Below are positions 23,401 to 34,970 of a DNA stretch of 64,000 nucleotides, piece after piece. This stretch comes from Topomyia yanbarensis. Lineage: Eukaryota > Arthropoda > Insecta > Diptera > Culicidae. Each line of letters opens with the position of its first letter. Within the stretch, counting starts at the first letter, position 1. The notes under the pieces were generated by a model that searched no databases, was not told where the DNA came from, and was given only the letters and a program-made list of their open reading frames with translations. The translations under genes were made by a program, and so were the position numbers. The stretch is taken from contig NC_080672.1 in the NCBI RefSeq assembly GCF_030247195.1, positions 63,146,549 to 63,210,548 of the forward strand. The letters are read 5' to 3'.

Positions 23401-24162
23401 AGAGATCCTTCCCGACTGCCTCGCTATGAAAACCGGTGTCAGCTAATTCAACTAGAGCCCTTACATGTTTGAAGGAATACTGCAAGAGCCTTGTTCATCG
23501 CTGACACTCTGCAAGGTCGTATAGATGCCCCAGCTATTCTGGAACAAATCAACATAAACGTCGCTCCTCAAACACTACGCAACAACATTATGTTACCATT
23601 CCGACGCACTAACTATAGTATTATGGAGCCATCACTGGTCTGCAACGAATTTTTAACCAGGCAGCTACGGCATTTGATTTCAACGTTTCTCGACAAAATC
23701 TGCATATACGTTTTTCCAGACTATTTAATCAATTAGCTAATAACACTTGACCTTGTTATTTGTTTTTGATTACTGTATGACTATTGTTTTTGTGTACTTG
23801 GTTGTTAGAAATTAGATTAGCATTAAGGCCAACATCATTGGGGCTTTGACATGCCTGTTAATGTATTGAACAAATAAACAAATAAAGAAGAGTCACATAA
23901 CAAAGAAACCCAGAGCATTACAATAGCATTATATCGGCTTTCTATTTGCTCTATAATGGCACTAAATGCACATATAAAGCTTACATGCTTTAAAGATCCT
24001 TGAAGCATGTACGCGTTAATGCTATATGTTGGCTGTGCAGTTATGCATTATTGATGCTAATGTAGAGCTTTATTGCATTGTTAATGCTGTAATGGAGTGT
24101 CAATGCAACATTAGTGCAAATGTGTAATATAGTGTAATGGCTTAATACTTATGGTTACTTGG

Positions 24163-26703
24163 GTTGTCACATTGGAAGTTATCAACCAGCAAAAAGCTGT
24201 CAATAAAATTCACAGATACCGACTGGTGTAACCAAATTATATAAAACTTCAAGCGATCTTTTATCCCTCACCTTTTTCGATTGAAAAGTACATTCACTCG
24301 GACAAAGTTAGTATCGCTAGGTGTGGTGTTATTGAGCTAGTTAAAGTTGAAAACTTCCGTCTCACTATTTCAACACACAAAACAAACAACAAAACTATAG
24401 AAACTGTATTAAATTATCCTCGATTAACGAGTGGCGGACTTTCTCCGGGCTTTGCGGCCGTTGTTTCAGAATAGTTGCCGCAGTGGTAGCAGAACATTTG
24501 TTTCATTCTTGGTTTTGGATAAAAAAAAGTAGGCTGTTACTCTATTTTCATTTGGAACTTGGTCTTTCATTTCAACAATATTCTCAAACGATTTGTACAA
24601 AGTACAAAGAGCCCTTCGACTCAAGAAGCCTTTCCTGGTTCATCGGTACCACCAGATCGGAAAATGAGTGTTTTTTAACACAATAACTTTACAAAATGGC
24701 TAATTCTTCGACGCAATCGTTTAATTAGAGTTAAGCACAAAGCTTTGGACATGGTATCTTTTTCCTCCTACAGAAAGACAATTTATCTATGAAAGAAGAA
24801 CCTTGCTTTGTATCATTGACAGAATTGACCCTTCGCAGCCAAGACCTAGTTTAAGGTTAGCGAATAAGTGACTGCCTGCTTAATGAGTTTCAGATTAATG
24901 GTGCCCCTTTAACCTGACGTCATTGAAATCCTTTCGCTTGGTTCATCCGTTTCAACGTACTTATAACTTATGTAGGTATGCTTCCTCTATGTGTGTGTAT
25001 GTGCTCGTAGTTTTTCCGCGTGCAATTCTGTTCAGAATCAACCACAAAAGCACAGACTGCTGTGACTCCGCTCTATAATTTAGACATTAGAATAAATTAT
25101 TCCTCCAGTATACCGCAAATGAGTGCTGAGAGGGAGGGAACGGATTTGGAGGGAGACGGCAATGAGTTCACGTGAATCGACGTGCTATTATTTTAACATT
25201 GTGCTTATATGCACATGCTCCAACCAAACCGGGCTGCGAATTGCATTCCATTGGCACTGCCATTCTAATGGTGCATTTTGCTCGCTTTCCTTTTATGTTT
25301 GGCGTTTAAGGTTCGAAAGGGTAAAACGTGAATGTGCTTTTATCTATTTTACTGCTTTTAATCATTTTATATACAGAAGTTTGCTTTCTTTTTAAGTTGT
25401 AGCTATTTTGAAAATTAATCATAATGATAGGACTTAAGACCTTTACCCCATTTCGCGAACCATTCTTGCTAGAGCACCCTCCTGTAGGCGAAAAAGGGGA
25501 TCCGCTTGTTTTTTTTTTTTTTTGTGAACCACATATTTGCACTCACGTAAATTGAGCACCACCCTTTCTGAATTTCTTTTCAAAGCCACAAAGGAAGGAC
25601 CACGACCTGCCACCCCTTTTGTTGATGATGATTGCTGTGACTGCCGTTGCTTGCCGACCGGTAGGTTCAGCAGGTATAATAAAAATCACCGCTAAATTAT
25701 AGTATGCTGTGCGGGCGTGCAGTTTGCATTTCCCGGTTGCTACGATTTGCCCGTGGCTTGTTCTCTTCAAAATGAAACAATTTTAAAGGCTTTTGGAAAT
25801 GCTACAAGAAAGTATTAATACAAATGAGTAAGCGGGGACGTTTTGTCGAGGACTTACTGCTTGTAGTGGGTTGCTTAAATGCCATTGTTTTGCATGTCGG
25901 TTGAAAGTACTCTTGTCCGGAGAGGTAATATTTGAGAAAATTGCTGTAATTCGCGAAGGGGAATCCAGGAATTGTACTTTATATTTTAATAGGACCCAGA
26001 GTTAGTAGGGTATTCGGAAATTTGACCTTTCTGCAATTTATTTAAATTAAATTTCTAATTTAAATTTCAGTTCAAAGTTTATAAGAATTTAGTTTATTTT
26101 TCTAGCCACCAGGCCCTACCAGACCAGAGACTATATTTAAAAGAATGATTTTGGAAGTCATCTCTATTAAGTTCGACCATATCAGGCATCCAATGCTGTT
26201 AACGTTCAACACATAAGCCCATGCGAAATGATTCATTTTGCATAACTAGTTTAAAAACGTGGTTGGGAATGGTAGCTTGAAAACCAAGGTCCCAATGTTT
26301 ATGCACGACGAGAAAACCTCGACTACATGATCTGGCGCTGCTTACTTGCAAAGCTGTCATTGAAAGGTTCTAAGCGTATTTCGGAGGAGTCGAATCCATC
26401 ATGGAGGACACATGGAGATACTACTTCCAAGATATTTGAAATAGTTTTTTTATGGTGAGAATACGGATGGCCCGACCCATGTCCTCCTGCAGGACGCTGC
26501 AGTACAAAATACAATGCGATAATACCAATATACTTTTGGATATTTAATAATTTAAACGCAAGGCTGTTCCCTTGTTGGTAGTCTTTCATAATCTGCTTTA
26601 TTCCATTTAAAAATCTTACGAGCTAACCTAGCTAACCTGACTTAAACTATTCTATGTACATCAAAATGGGAGGAGTCAGTTACAATTTCAAAGTACATAA
26701 TTA
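24163..26703. other. Non-coding DNA
   Basis: No gene or clear transposon recognised. It contains a poly-T run at 25508-25523 and a 16-bp perfect palindrome GTACATAATTATGTAC at 26693-26708 next to the presumed LTR edge. Confidence 0.35.
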
Positions 26704-27093
26704 TGTACGGGTAGCGTAAAAAAGGGAAAACAAATCAATGAATAAGTATGGGTGCCTTGGTTGCTATCGGTGCTTTTGTTTGGTTACGCTGTTTATTTGT
26801 CGCCTCTGCATAATAATGACCTAGTGAGAATGTTGCTATAACAAGTGGTGCGACCCAGAATGATTTAACTGGAATGCGCCCATCTGGTTATGCAAGTTGG
26901 ATTTGAAAACGATCGTTCAAGTAATTTACGATCTGTGGGAAAATATGAGGGTGGCCTCGTTTCGAGTGGCCTGACTAAAGGATATGTTAAATTTGGTTTT
27001 TATGACCTGTGACCTGAGAAGGATTCACATTGGTGCATGTAGGGATTGGTTTTGTGGGAATAATTTGTGATGCTAGAAAGTAAGTCCGTTACA
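26704..27093 (-). repeat. 3' LTR of the Ty3/Gypsy element
   Basis: Positions 26919-27093 match 29699-29873 over 175 bp with only a few differences, proving the LTR pair. The LTR begins (minus strand) TGTAACGGAC. An AATAAA-type signal is present on the minus strand near 26788. The left edge is uncertain. Confidence 0.7.
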
Positions 27094-27106
27094 TCATCCC
27101 CCTTTT
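27094..27106 (-). promoter_or_regulatory. Polypurine tract
   Basis: The minus strand reads AAAAGGGGGATGA immediately before the 3' LTR start (TGTAACGG). This is the expected position and composition for plus-strand priming. Confidence 0.8.
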
Positions 27107-27243
27107 GGTTGAATAATTTAGCGAAGTGAAATTATTCATGTGAAAGAACTGACTCCCTTACAATTCTAATGGATATTACAAATATTAGTTAGTATTGTGC
27201 TTTGTTGCTAGAGTAGTCTAAATAAAATTGTTTTACTTTTTTT

Positions 27244-28730
27244 TTATTCTCCTTTAATAAGTCTGTTTTTGTGTACAATGTTTCTTTGTTTAGTTATTTT
27301 GTTTTCTATTTCACAATTTGTATCTAGTATTTTAATAATGGTGTAGGGACCTATATAGAATGGGTCTAATTTTTTTTCTTTTTTCGTTTTTTAAATATAC
27401 TATATCTCCTATGTTGATTATTAATGGGTTTGTTGGTATGTGTATAAATTCTTGTCTTGAATGTTTATCCTTTTCAAATCTTTGTTTCGCTATTGCGTTT
27501 GATTTTTCTAACTTGTATTTTAGTTCTGTGCTATATAAGTCTAAATTGTACATTGGTGTTATTGTTGTTGGGTAATTTTCTTGTGGTAATTTTGCTTTGT
27601 TGCCAAAAATTAGTTCATATGGAGTGAATTTATGTTCTGAGTGTGGGGTAGTGTTATAAGTAAATGCGTAATATGGTATCCATTCGTCCCAATCGGAATG
27701 GTGTTCATTTACGAATGATCGTAGATATTCGTTTAAACATCTATGATTTCTCTCCAATGATCCGATTGTTTGGGGGTGGTATGCTGTAGCGAATGTTTGT
27801 TTTATTTGTAGGTATTTACAAATCTGTTCAAGTACTTCGTTTTTATATTCGGTTCCTTGATCTGATTTGAGTTCCAGAAATTTTCCGTATATTAATATGA
27901 ATTTCTCTACTAGATTTTTTGCTATTATGTTTGCTTCTTTGGTTGGTGTGGGTACTACTACGATGTATTTAGTTAATTCACATTGTATCGTTATTGCGTA
28001 ACGATTATTGTTGATTGTTTTTGGTAATGGACCTATCGTATCTATGGATACTATTTCGAATGGTTTTGATGGTATATTGGTTATTATTTGTTTTTCTTTG
28101 GTATGTTTTATTATTTTGTTCTTTTTGCACGATTCACAGGCCTTTATGAATCGAGAAATAGATCCTTTTATGTTCTTCCAATTGTAATATTCTCTTATTC
28201 TCAGGTACAGTCGATGCTGTCCTATGTGTCCTCCTGTAGGGGTTTTATGGTGGTTTTTTAATATGTACTGTATCTCGCCAGGATCACTAATGAGCTTTGG
28301 TGGTTGATACATTATTATCTGTATATTTTTAATTGTTTGTTTCACTAGCGCTTTAAATGTTTCTATGGGTACCTCTTTAAATATTGTTTCGTTGTTTGCT
28401 ATAGCGATTTTCTTTATTTGCATCTTATTCATTTCTTTTTCCAATGCTGAAAGTGTGAACTCTAGAGTTCTTCTTCCACTTATATATGTTGTGATACTGT
28501 TTATCATTTTTTTCATTTGCGCGTCTTTGTATATATTGAATATTAAATAGTTATTTTCTACCGTTATTCTTAGTTTAGGTAAGTTTCTTGTTTCGGTCGG
28601 GTTTTCAGTCGTATAGATAGTGAGGTGATCAGTCTCTCTACCTTTCGTCTTTTGTCCATTGTCGTTAAGTAATTTATAGTTGTTGTTCATATTATTATTG
28701 TTGTCAATATTATTCTTTACGTTATCGTTA
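27244..28730 (-). pseudogene. Integrase of Ty3/Gypsy pol
   Basis: This would insert element cDNA into host DNA in the nucleus. The open frame 28690-27332 (452 aa) has an N-terminal H-H-C-C zinc finger (His148, His155, Cys185, Cys188 in that frame). A complete D,D-35-E catalytic core follows: Asp217 in SIDTIG, Asp277 in SDQGTEY, Glu313 in GSLERN. The C-terminal region carries GDIVYLKNEK. An Asn/Ile-rich low-complexity stretch (28690-28833) precedes it. The frame ends early at an 8-A run (27370-27377). Reading on in the next frame gives a typical gypsy tail up to the stop at 27244, so a one-base change in the run truncates it. It is joined upstream to RNase H through a second one-base shift at a 7-A run (28834-28840). 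Catalytic residues are intact but the gene is not. Confidence 0.85.
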
Positions 28731-28830
28731 ATATTATTATTATAGGTATTACTATAATTGTTGATGTTAATATTATCATTAATATTATTATTATTAATAT
28801 TGGAATTATTATTATTGCTATTGCTATTAT

Positions 28831-29698
28831 CTATTTTTTTGTCATGGACCTAGTGTTGGCAGTAAGTACGTTTAAGGCTTTCAATTCGTCTGAGGTTGCA
28901 ACAATTCTGGATAAGGCATCCGCTGTAGCGTTGCTTTTACCAGGAATGTATTCTATATTAAAGTCGAATTCTTCTAAATCTAGTCTCATTCTAGTGAGTT
29001 TGGAAGTTGGGTTTTTCATATTAAATAAAAATACTAATGGTCTATGGTCTGTTCTGACCGTAAATTTTCTTCCGTATAGGTAAGGTTTGAAACAATTTAT
29101 TCCCCAGTGTGTTCCTGTTAGTTATTTTAGTATTGTCGATTTATTTTTCTCTCCTGGAGTGAAGCTTTTGCTCGCGAAAGCTATGGGTAAGTCGTTTCCG
29201 TTTTTAATTTGGGATAAAACTGCTCCGCATCCTACGTCTGATGCGTCAGTTGTTAGTATAAACGGTTGAGCAAAGTCGGGGTATTCAAGTAGTTTTGGTG
29301 AGATTAGATGTGTTTTTAGTGTGTTAAAGGCGTTTTGGCATTCATTTGTCCAAACGAACTGTTTATTTTTCTTTAGAAGTTGATTTAGTGGGTGTGCTAT
29401 TGTTGCAAAGTTTGGCACAAATTTGCGGTAATAGTTACAAAAAGCTACAAGTCGTCTACAGTCGTCACTATTTTTGGGTATGGGGTAGCTGTTAATAGTG
29501 TCGAATTTGGAACTATCTGGTAGTATTCCATTATCTGTAATTTTGTGTCCTAGATACGTCACTTCTGTATTGAAGAATTTCCATTTTTGGGGATTTAATT
29601 TTAGATTATATTTTCTGATTCTGTCGAAGACTTTTGCTAGATTTTGCAAGTGGTGTTGGATGGAACATCCAATAACAATTATGTCATCGATATAGACG
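28831..29698 (-). pseudogene. Reverse transcriptase (C-terminal half) and RNase H of Ty3/Gypsy pol
   Basis: This would copy element RNA into DNA and degrade the template. The sequence begins within the RT palm just before the YIDD catalytic motif (29683-29694) and has no upstream fingers. The thumb and connection follow (YLGHKI, FCNYYRKFVPNFATIAHPLNQL). RNase H starts at LTTDASDVGCGAVLSQ and continues to RTDHRPLVFLF and SNATADALSR. An in-frame TAA after KSTILK (29119-29121 region) interrupts RNase H. At the upstream side the coding sequence runs straight into the truncated 5' LTR. Because gag, protease and half the RT are deleted, it cannot be active by itself. Confidence 0.85.
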
Positions 29699-29873
29699 AA
29701 GTAATTTACGATCTGTAGGAAAATATGAGTGTGGCCTCGTTTCGAGTGGCCTGACTAAAGGATATGTTAAATTTGGTTTTTATGACCTGTGACCTGAGAA
29801 GGATTCACATTGGTACATGTAGGGATTGGTTTTGTGGGAATAATTTGTGATGCTAGAAAGTAAGTCCGTTACA
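29699..29873 (-). repeat. Truncated 5' LTR fused to RT
   Basis: 175 bp matching 26919-27093. It begins TGTAACGGAC at 29873 on the minus strand and stops at AAGTAA, where the RT coding sequence resumes. The remaining part of the LTR is missing. Confidence 0.85.
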
Positions 29874-29937
29874 ATACAGACAACTCTTTACACATATTGA
29901 GAACAAATTAATAGGTGCCCATTCTGTGAACAAACAA

Positions 29938-31097
29938 CCCACATCAAATTGGGCAACAGAAAAAAAACACTAGAAATTTACCCAATGGGAATTTTCTCTT
30001 GAAAATTTGTGCAGAAGTAGTTTGGAGTGTATTGTTTACAGTGTATCTTTTATCGTTGTCAGTTTTTCAAAAATTAAAAAGAAATGGCGTCACCCGAAAA
30101 ATAACGCCGTGAATTGATTTTGCGCAAGCACCTGGAAAATCCTCAATTCTCTCATCGGGACATCGGAAAACAGCTCGGAATCGTGCAGTGAATGGTGAGT
30201 CCAATGCTTCGGGGAGATATGTGGCCAAAAAGTTGAATCTGTCCAAGTGTTTCGTTCAGACAGCCAAGGACCGGGAGAGACTGCATACGTACAAAGTGCA
30301 TAAAGCTCCAAATCGTAACGAACGGCAAAATACGGTGGGAAAGTCGCGGGTTTGGAAACTGTACAGCCAGATACTGACGAAGCCTCATTGTCTCATTATG
30401 CATGATGAGACGTATACGTCAAGGCGGATTTCCGGCGGCGGGGAAACTGTTCTTCACCGCCCAGCACAAGTTTGCTGTTCCGGAGGAAATAAGGAAGCAG
30501 AAACTTTCAAAGTTTGCCAATAACTACGTTATTCGGCAAGCGATATGATCATGTGGCAAACGGAGTGCACCGTTCGTGACCACCAGAACTGTAAACGGGG
30601 AGATCTACCTCAATGAGTGTCTGCAGAAGCGTCTACTTCCTCTGTTGAAGCATCACGAGGGCCCTACGATCTTCTGGCCGGATTTAGCTTCGTGCCACTA
30701 TTGAAATGTTGTCCTGAAGTGGCACGAAGCCAACGGGATATCTTTCGTACCAAAGGACATGAACCACCCTAACACACCGGAACTAAGGCCCTACGAAAAA
30801 TGAGGGGCAATTATTAAACAGGCACTACGGAAGCATCCCAAGGAGGCCAAATCTGAAGAAGACATGAAGAAAAAGTGGGTTTCTGTACAGAAGAAGCTGC
30901 AGTCAGATGTTGAAGAGAATCTGATGAGTGGAGTTCAGCGTAAGAAGCGAGCCTACGGTTATGGTATAGAATTTGAATTAAATAAATATGGCAAAAGCTT
31001 ACGAATGGGTTATATTTAATTGTCTGAAAGTTTGAAAAGGATCGGTCCACTAGGTAATTTTCTGCAATTTTTTTTCTGTGATGCAATTTGATGTGGG
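29938..31097 (+). mobile_element. ITmDD37E-type transposon, copy 2
   Basis: The inverted ends CCCACATCAAATTG (29938-29951) and CAATTTGATGTGGG (31084-31097) are perfect over 14 bp, and similarity continues inward (CACAGAAAAAAAA and AATTTACC-like words). The outer bases at the right end (ACACCCTTT) have no counterpart at the left, so the left tip is probably lost. It encloses a decayed DD37E transposase. About 1.2 kb is the usual size for this family. Confidence 0.8.
30084..31019 (+). pseudogene. DD37E transposase pseudogene (copy 2)
   Basis: Transposase of the ITm superfamily, expected to cut and paste the element using three acidic residues. The ATG at 30084 is followed by helix-turn-helix-like sequence (RKHLENPQFSHRDIGKQLGI). 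First Asp block: MHDET, Asp codon at 30404. Second: FWPDLASCHY, Asp codon at 30681. Third: LRPYEK, Glu codon at 30795. Between the second Asp and the Glu lie exactly 37 codons, which defines DD37E. A basic C-terminus ends at the stop 31017-31019. An early stop after six codons, several internal stops and at least one frameshift between the first and second Asp inactivate it. The third block keeps its Glu, unlike copy 1. Confidence 0.8.
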
Positions 31098-31762
31098 ACA
31101 CCCTTTAAAAACTCGTTGAGGACGACCCATTTAGGGAAATAAGCTCAAAAAATTCCAAAAAATTTGTGCCAAGCTTCAACAAGTACCTTAAATCCAACAG
31201 CTAGCACCATCAGTGAGGAAGTTACTACCAAGAACGAAGAGGACACACTCGTGACGCATAAGAGCAAAAAGCAAGGATCGTGATCCTCAAGGCAGCAGCG
31301 ACAATGATGACATGGATATGTACAATAGCAACAAAGACAGCAAGTGAGAACAATCCAAATAAGACGTTGAAGGAAACGTCAACAACATCAACGAGCAAAC
31401 AAAAAGTCATTATAGTGAAGTTCATCTTCCGATGAAGATCACATTTTTATCATTTACATAAATAAAACACCAAGCAAATATTTTAAAAACAATTCTTCCT
31501 CCTCACTATGAAAACAAAAGAGATAGAAACTGCGGCGCTTCAGCAAAAACAAAGCTCTGCAAATCTCTAAAACAAAGCATTTGCGGGAAATGAACACATC
31601 GAAGATATTAGAAGAATACCAAATTTTCAAGAGCTACCCTACCTGAAATATTGAAAAAAAATTACACATGAACCATTACAGATAGCCAAATTGTTTGTTC
31701 AACAAAGTTGCATCACTTTAAATGTTTCATAACTAAATTTTACATATCGATAAAGTTGATAA
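31098..31762. other. Non-coding DNA
   Basis: No clear feature. The stretch 31295-31345 could encode an acidic SDNDDMDMY-like segment reminiscent of retroelement ORF1 tails, but the frame is broken and I do not assign it. Confidence 0.3.
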
Positions 31763-34635
31763 CGATTCAGCCAAATGTCCGATTCGGCCAAATGACCGAT
31801 TCGGCCAAATAACCGATTCGGCCAAATAACCGATTCGGCCAAATGACCGATTCGGCTAAGTGACCAATTCGGCCAAATGACCGATTCGGCCAAATGACCG
31901 ATTCGGCCAAATGACCGATTTGGCCAAATGACCGATTTGGCCAAATGACCGATTCGGCCAAATGACCGATTCGGCCAAATGACCGATTCGGCCAAATGAC
32001 CGATTCGGCCAAATGACCGATTCGGCCAAATGACCGATTCGGCCAAATGACCGATTCGGCCAAATGACCGATTCGGCCAAATGACTGATTCGGCCAAATG
32101 ACCGATTCGGCCAAATGACCGATTCGGCCAAATGACCGATTCGGCCAAATGACCGATTCGGCCAAATGACCGATTCGGCCAAATGACCGATTCGGCCAAA
32201 TGACCGATTCGGCCAAATGACCGATTCGGCCAAATGACCGATTCGGCCAAATGACCGATTCGGCCAAATGACCGATTCGGCCAAATGACCGATTCGGCCA
32301 AATGACCGATTCGGCCAAATGACCGATTCGGCCAAATGACCGATTCGGCCAAATGACCGATTCGGCCAAATGACCGATTCGGCCAAATGACCGATTCGGC
32401 CAAATGACCGATTCGGCCAAATGACCGATTCGGCCAAATGACCGATTCGGCCAAATGACCGATTCGGCCAAATGACCGATTCGGCCAAATGACCGATTCG
32501 GCCAAATGACCGATTCGGCCAAATGACCGATTCGGCCAAATGACCGATTCGGCCAAATGACCGATTCGGCCAAATGACCGATTCGGCCAAATGACCGATT
32601 CGGCCAAATGACCGATTCGGCCAAATGACCGATTCGGCCAAATGACCGATTCGGCCAAATGACCGATTCGGGCAAATGACCGATTCGGGCAAATGACCGA
32701 TTCGGGCAAATGACCGATTCGGGCAAATGACCGATTCGGGCAAATGACCGATTCGGGCAAATGACCGATTCGGGCAAATGACCGATTCGGGCAAATGACC
32801 GATTCGGGCAAATGACCGATTCGGGCAAATGACCGATTCGGGCAAATGACCGATTCGGGCAAATGACCGATTCGGGCAAATGACCGATTCGGGCAAATGA
32901 CCGATTCGGGCAAATGACCGATTCGGGCAAATGACCGATTCGGGCAAATGACCGATTCGGGCAAATGACCGATTCGGGCAAATGACCGATTCGGGCAAAT
33001 GACCGATTCGGGCAAATGACCGATTCGGGCAAATGACCGATTCGGGCAAATGACCGATTCGGGCAAATGACCGATTCGGGCAAATGACCGATTCGGGCAA
33101 ATGACCGATTCGGGCAAATGACCGATTCGGGCAAATGACCGATTCGGGCAAATGACCGATTCGGGCAAATGACCGATTCGGGCAAATGACCGATTCGGGC
33201 AAATGACCGATTCGGGCAAATGACCGATTCGGGCAAATGACCGATTCGGGCAAATGACCGATTCGGGCAAATGACCGATTCGGCCAAATGACCCATTCGG
33301 GCAAATGACCGATTCGGGCAAATGACCCATTCGGGCAAATGACCGATTCGGGCAAATGACCGATTCGGGCAAATGACCGATTCGGGCAAATGACCGATTC
33401 GGGCAAATGACCGATTCGGGCAAATGACCGATTCGGGCAAATGACCGATTCGGGCAAATGACCGATTCGGGCAAATGACCGATTCGGGCAAATGACCGAT
33501 TCGGGCAAATGACCGATTCGGGCAAATGACCGATTCGGGCAAATGACCGATTCGGGCAAATGACCGATTCGGGGAAATGACCGATTCGGGCAAATGACCG
33601 ATTCGGGCAAATGACCGATTCGGGCAAATGACCGATTCGGGCAAATGACCGATTCGGGCAAATGACCGATTCGGGCAAATGACCGATTCGGGCAAATGAC
33701 CGATTCGGGCAAATGACCGATTCGGGCAAATGACCGATTCGGGCAAATGACCGATTCGGGCAAATGACCGATTCGGGCAAATGACCGATTCGGGCAAATG
33801 ACCGATTCGGGCAAATGACCGATTCGGGCAAATGACCGATTCGCGCAAATGACCGATTCGGGCAAATGACCGATTCGGGCAAATGACCGATTCGGGCAAA
33901 TGACCGATTCGGGCAAATGACCGATTCGGGCAAATGACCGATTCGGGCAAATGACCGATTCGGGCAAATGACCGATTCGGGCAAATGACCGATTCGGGCA
34001 AATGACCGATTCGGGCAAATGACCGATTCGGGCAAATGACCGATTCGGGCAAATGACCGATTCGGGCAAATGACCGATTCGGGCAAATGACCGATTCGGG
34101 CAAATGACCGATTCGGGCAAATGACCGATTCGGGCAAATGACCGATTCGGGCAAATGACCGATTCGGGCAAATGACCGATTCGGGCAAATGACCGATTCG
34201 GGCAAATGACCGATTCGGGCAAATGACCGATTCGGGCAAATGACCGATTCGGGCAAATGACCGATTCGGGCAAATGACCGATTCGGGCAAATGACCGATT
34301 CGGGCAAATGACCGATTCGGGCAAATGACCGATTCGGGCAAATGACCGATTCGGGCAAATGACCGATTCGGGCAAATGACCGATTCGGGCAAATGACCGA
34401 TTCGGGCAAATGACCGATTCGGGCAAATGACCGATACGGGCAAATGACCGATTCGGGCAAATGACCGATTCGGGCAAATGACCGATTCGGGCAAATGACC
34501 GATTCGGGCAAATGACCGATTCGGGCAAATGACCGATTCGGGCAAATGACCGATTCGGGCAAATGACCGATTCGGGCAAATGACCGATTCGGGCAAATGA
34601 CCGATTCGGCCAAATGACCGATTCGGCCAAATGAC
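31763..34635 (-). repeat. 17-bp satellite array 1 (unit GCCAAATGACCGATTCG)
   Basis: About 169 tandem copies of a 17-bp unit. Subtype GGCC occupies 31763 to about 32665 and reappears in the last two units after 34605. Subtype GGGC fills about 32666-34604. Two units near 33275-33330 carry CCCATTCG, the form that dominates array 2. All three minus frames are open over more than 900 codons because the unit contains no stop; there is no sign of a real protein. Orientation is given relative to array 2. Confidence 0.97.
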
Positions 34636-34970
34636 TAACTTAATGACAGGCCTAGCTAGCGCCAGATTGTCGCTAGCTCCAAAAACGGAGACGTTAATTG
34701 TGTCCCCTAGTCAAGCGTTGTGTCCCGCAAGAAAATGGGTTCATTTTTAAGCTGATGAGAACTAATGAAATCGAAACATGTGGATAACAAGCCAATGCAA
34801 GATGCACTATGAAATATTTCTCCTTACTGGAGAAAAAATGGGTAAAAACTAAATTATTTAAAACCACATTCGCACGTTAGAGGCACAAAACTAATAACTA
34901 AATTAGTTATAAAATTAAAATTTCGATTTCGTCTCATCAGAATCCAGCACTAACTTAATGACCGGAATAT
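34636..34970. repeat. Dispersed repeat D, copy 2, with an 18-bp direct repeat
   Basis: ACTAACTTAATGACAGG at 34634-34650 recurs as ACTAACTTAATGACCGG at 34949-34965. The part 34800-34970 resembles 15835-16020. It abuts the end of array 1 directly. Confidence 0.45.

Larger units (their letters stand above)
22009..23886 (+). mobile_element. Jockey-superfamily non-LTR retrotransposon relic
   Basis: Order on the plus strand: a Ser/Pro-rich frame (22009-22368) resembling an ORF1 C-terminus, an apurinic-type endonuclease start (22250-22759), the endonuclease continuation after a MITE, a linker (HPKRFWKYVNEQRKESGLPS, 23278-23340), then the extreme C-terminus (23500-23736). A 3' untranslated region ends in AACAAATAAACAAATAAA at about 23883. 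Almost the whole reverse transcriptase between linker and C-terminus is missing. It is a dead copy inserted into the TIR element at 21245-24162. Confidence 0.65.
21245..24162. mobile_element. TIR-bounded non-autonomous element split by later insertions
   Basis: The left end (CCAAAGTAACCAATAAGCAT) and the reverse complement of the right end (CCAAGTAACCATAAGTATTA) are imperfect inverted repeats. Both flanks hold the same sub-repeats (AATGCTATTATA on the left; TAGCATTATATC and AATGCTATAT on the right), so they look like two halves of one element. A Jockey-like retrotransposon sits between them. The target duplication is not resolved. Confidence 0.5.
26704..29873 (-). mobile_element. Internally deleted Ty3/Gypsy LTR retrotransposon
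   Basis: Minus-strand element. The 5' LTR begins TGTAACGGAC at 29873 and is cut short at 29699, where it is joined directly to the middle of the reverse transcriptase. Pol then runs through RNase H, an Asn-rich linker and integrase to a stop near 27244, followed by a polypurine tract and the 3' LTR. Primer-binding site, gag, protease and the first half of the RT are absent. The outer (left) LTR boundary at 26704 (TGTACGGG) is a guess; no target duplication was found. No envelope-like frame is present. Confidence 0.85.

Noticed and set aside
27332..29693. Intact, infectious-type gypsy (errantivirus) element
   Set aside because: gag, protease, half of RT and the primer-binding site are missing and no envelope-like frame exists; it is a deleted retrotransposon.
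26693..29880. Target-site duplication of the Ty3/Gypsy element
   Set aside because: The bases next to the assumed outer ends (left near 26700, right ATAC after 29873) do not match, and the left LTR edge is uncertain.
31699..34630. Three overlapping 900+-codon frames and the similar plus-strand frames at 37384-39255
   Set aside because: They arise from a 17-bp unit without stops. Frames differ only in phase and no signal, domain or unique sequence supports a protein.
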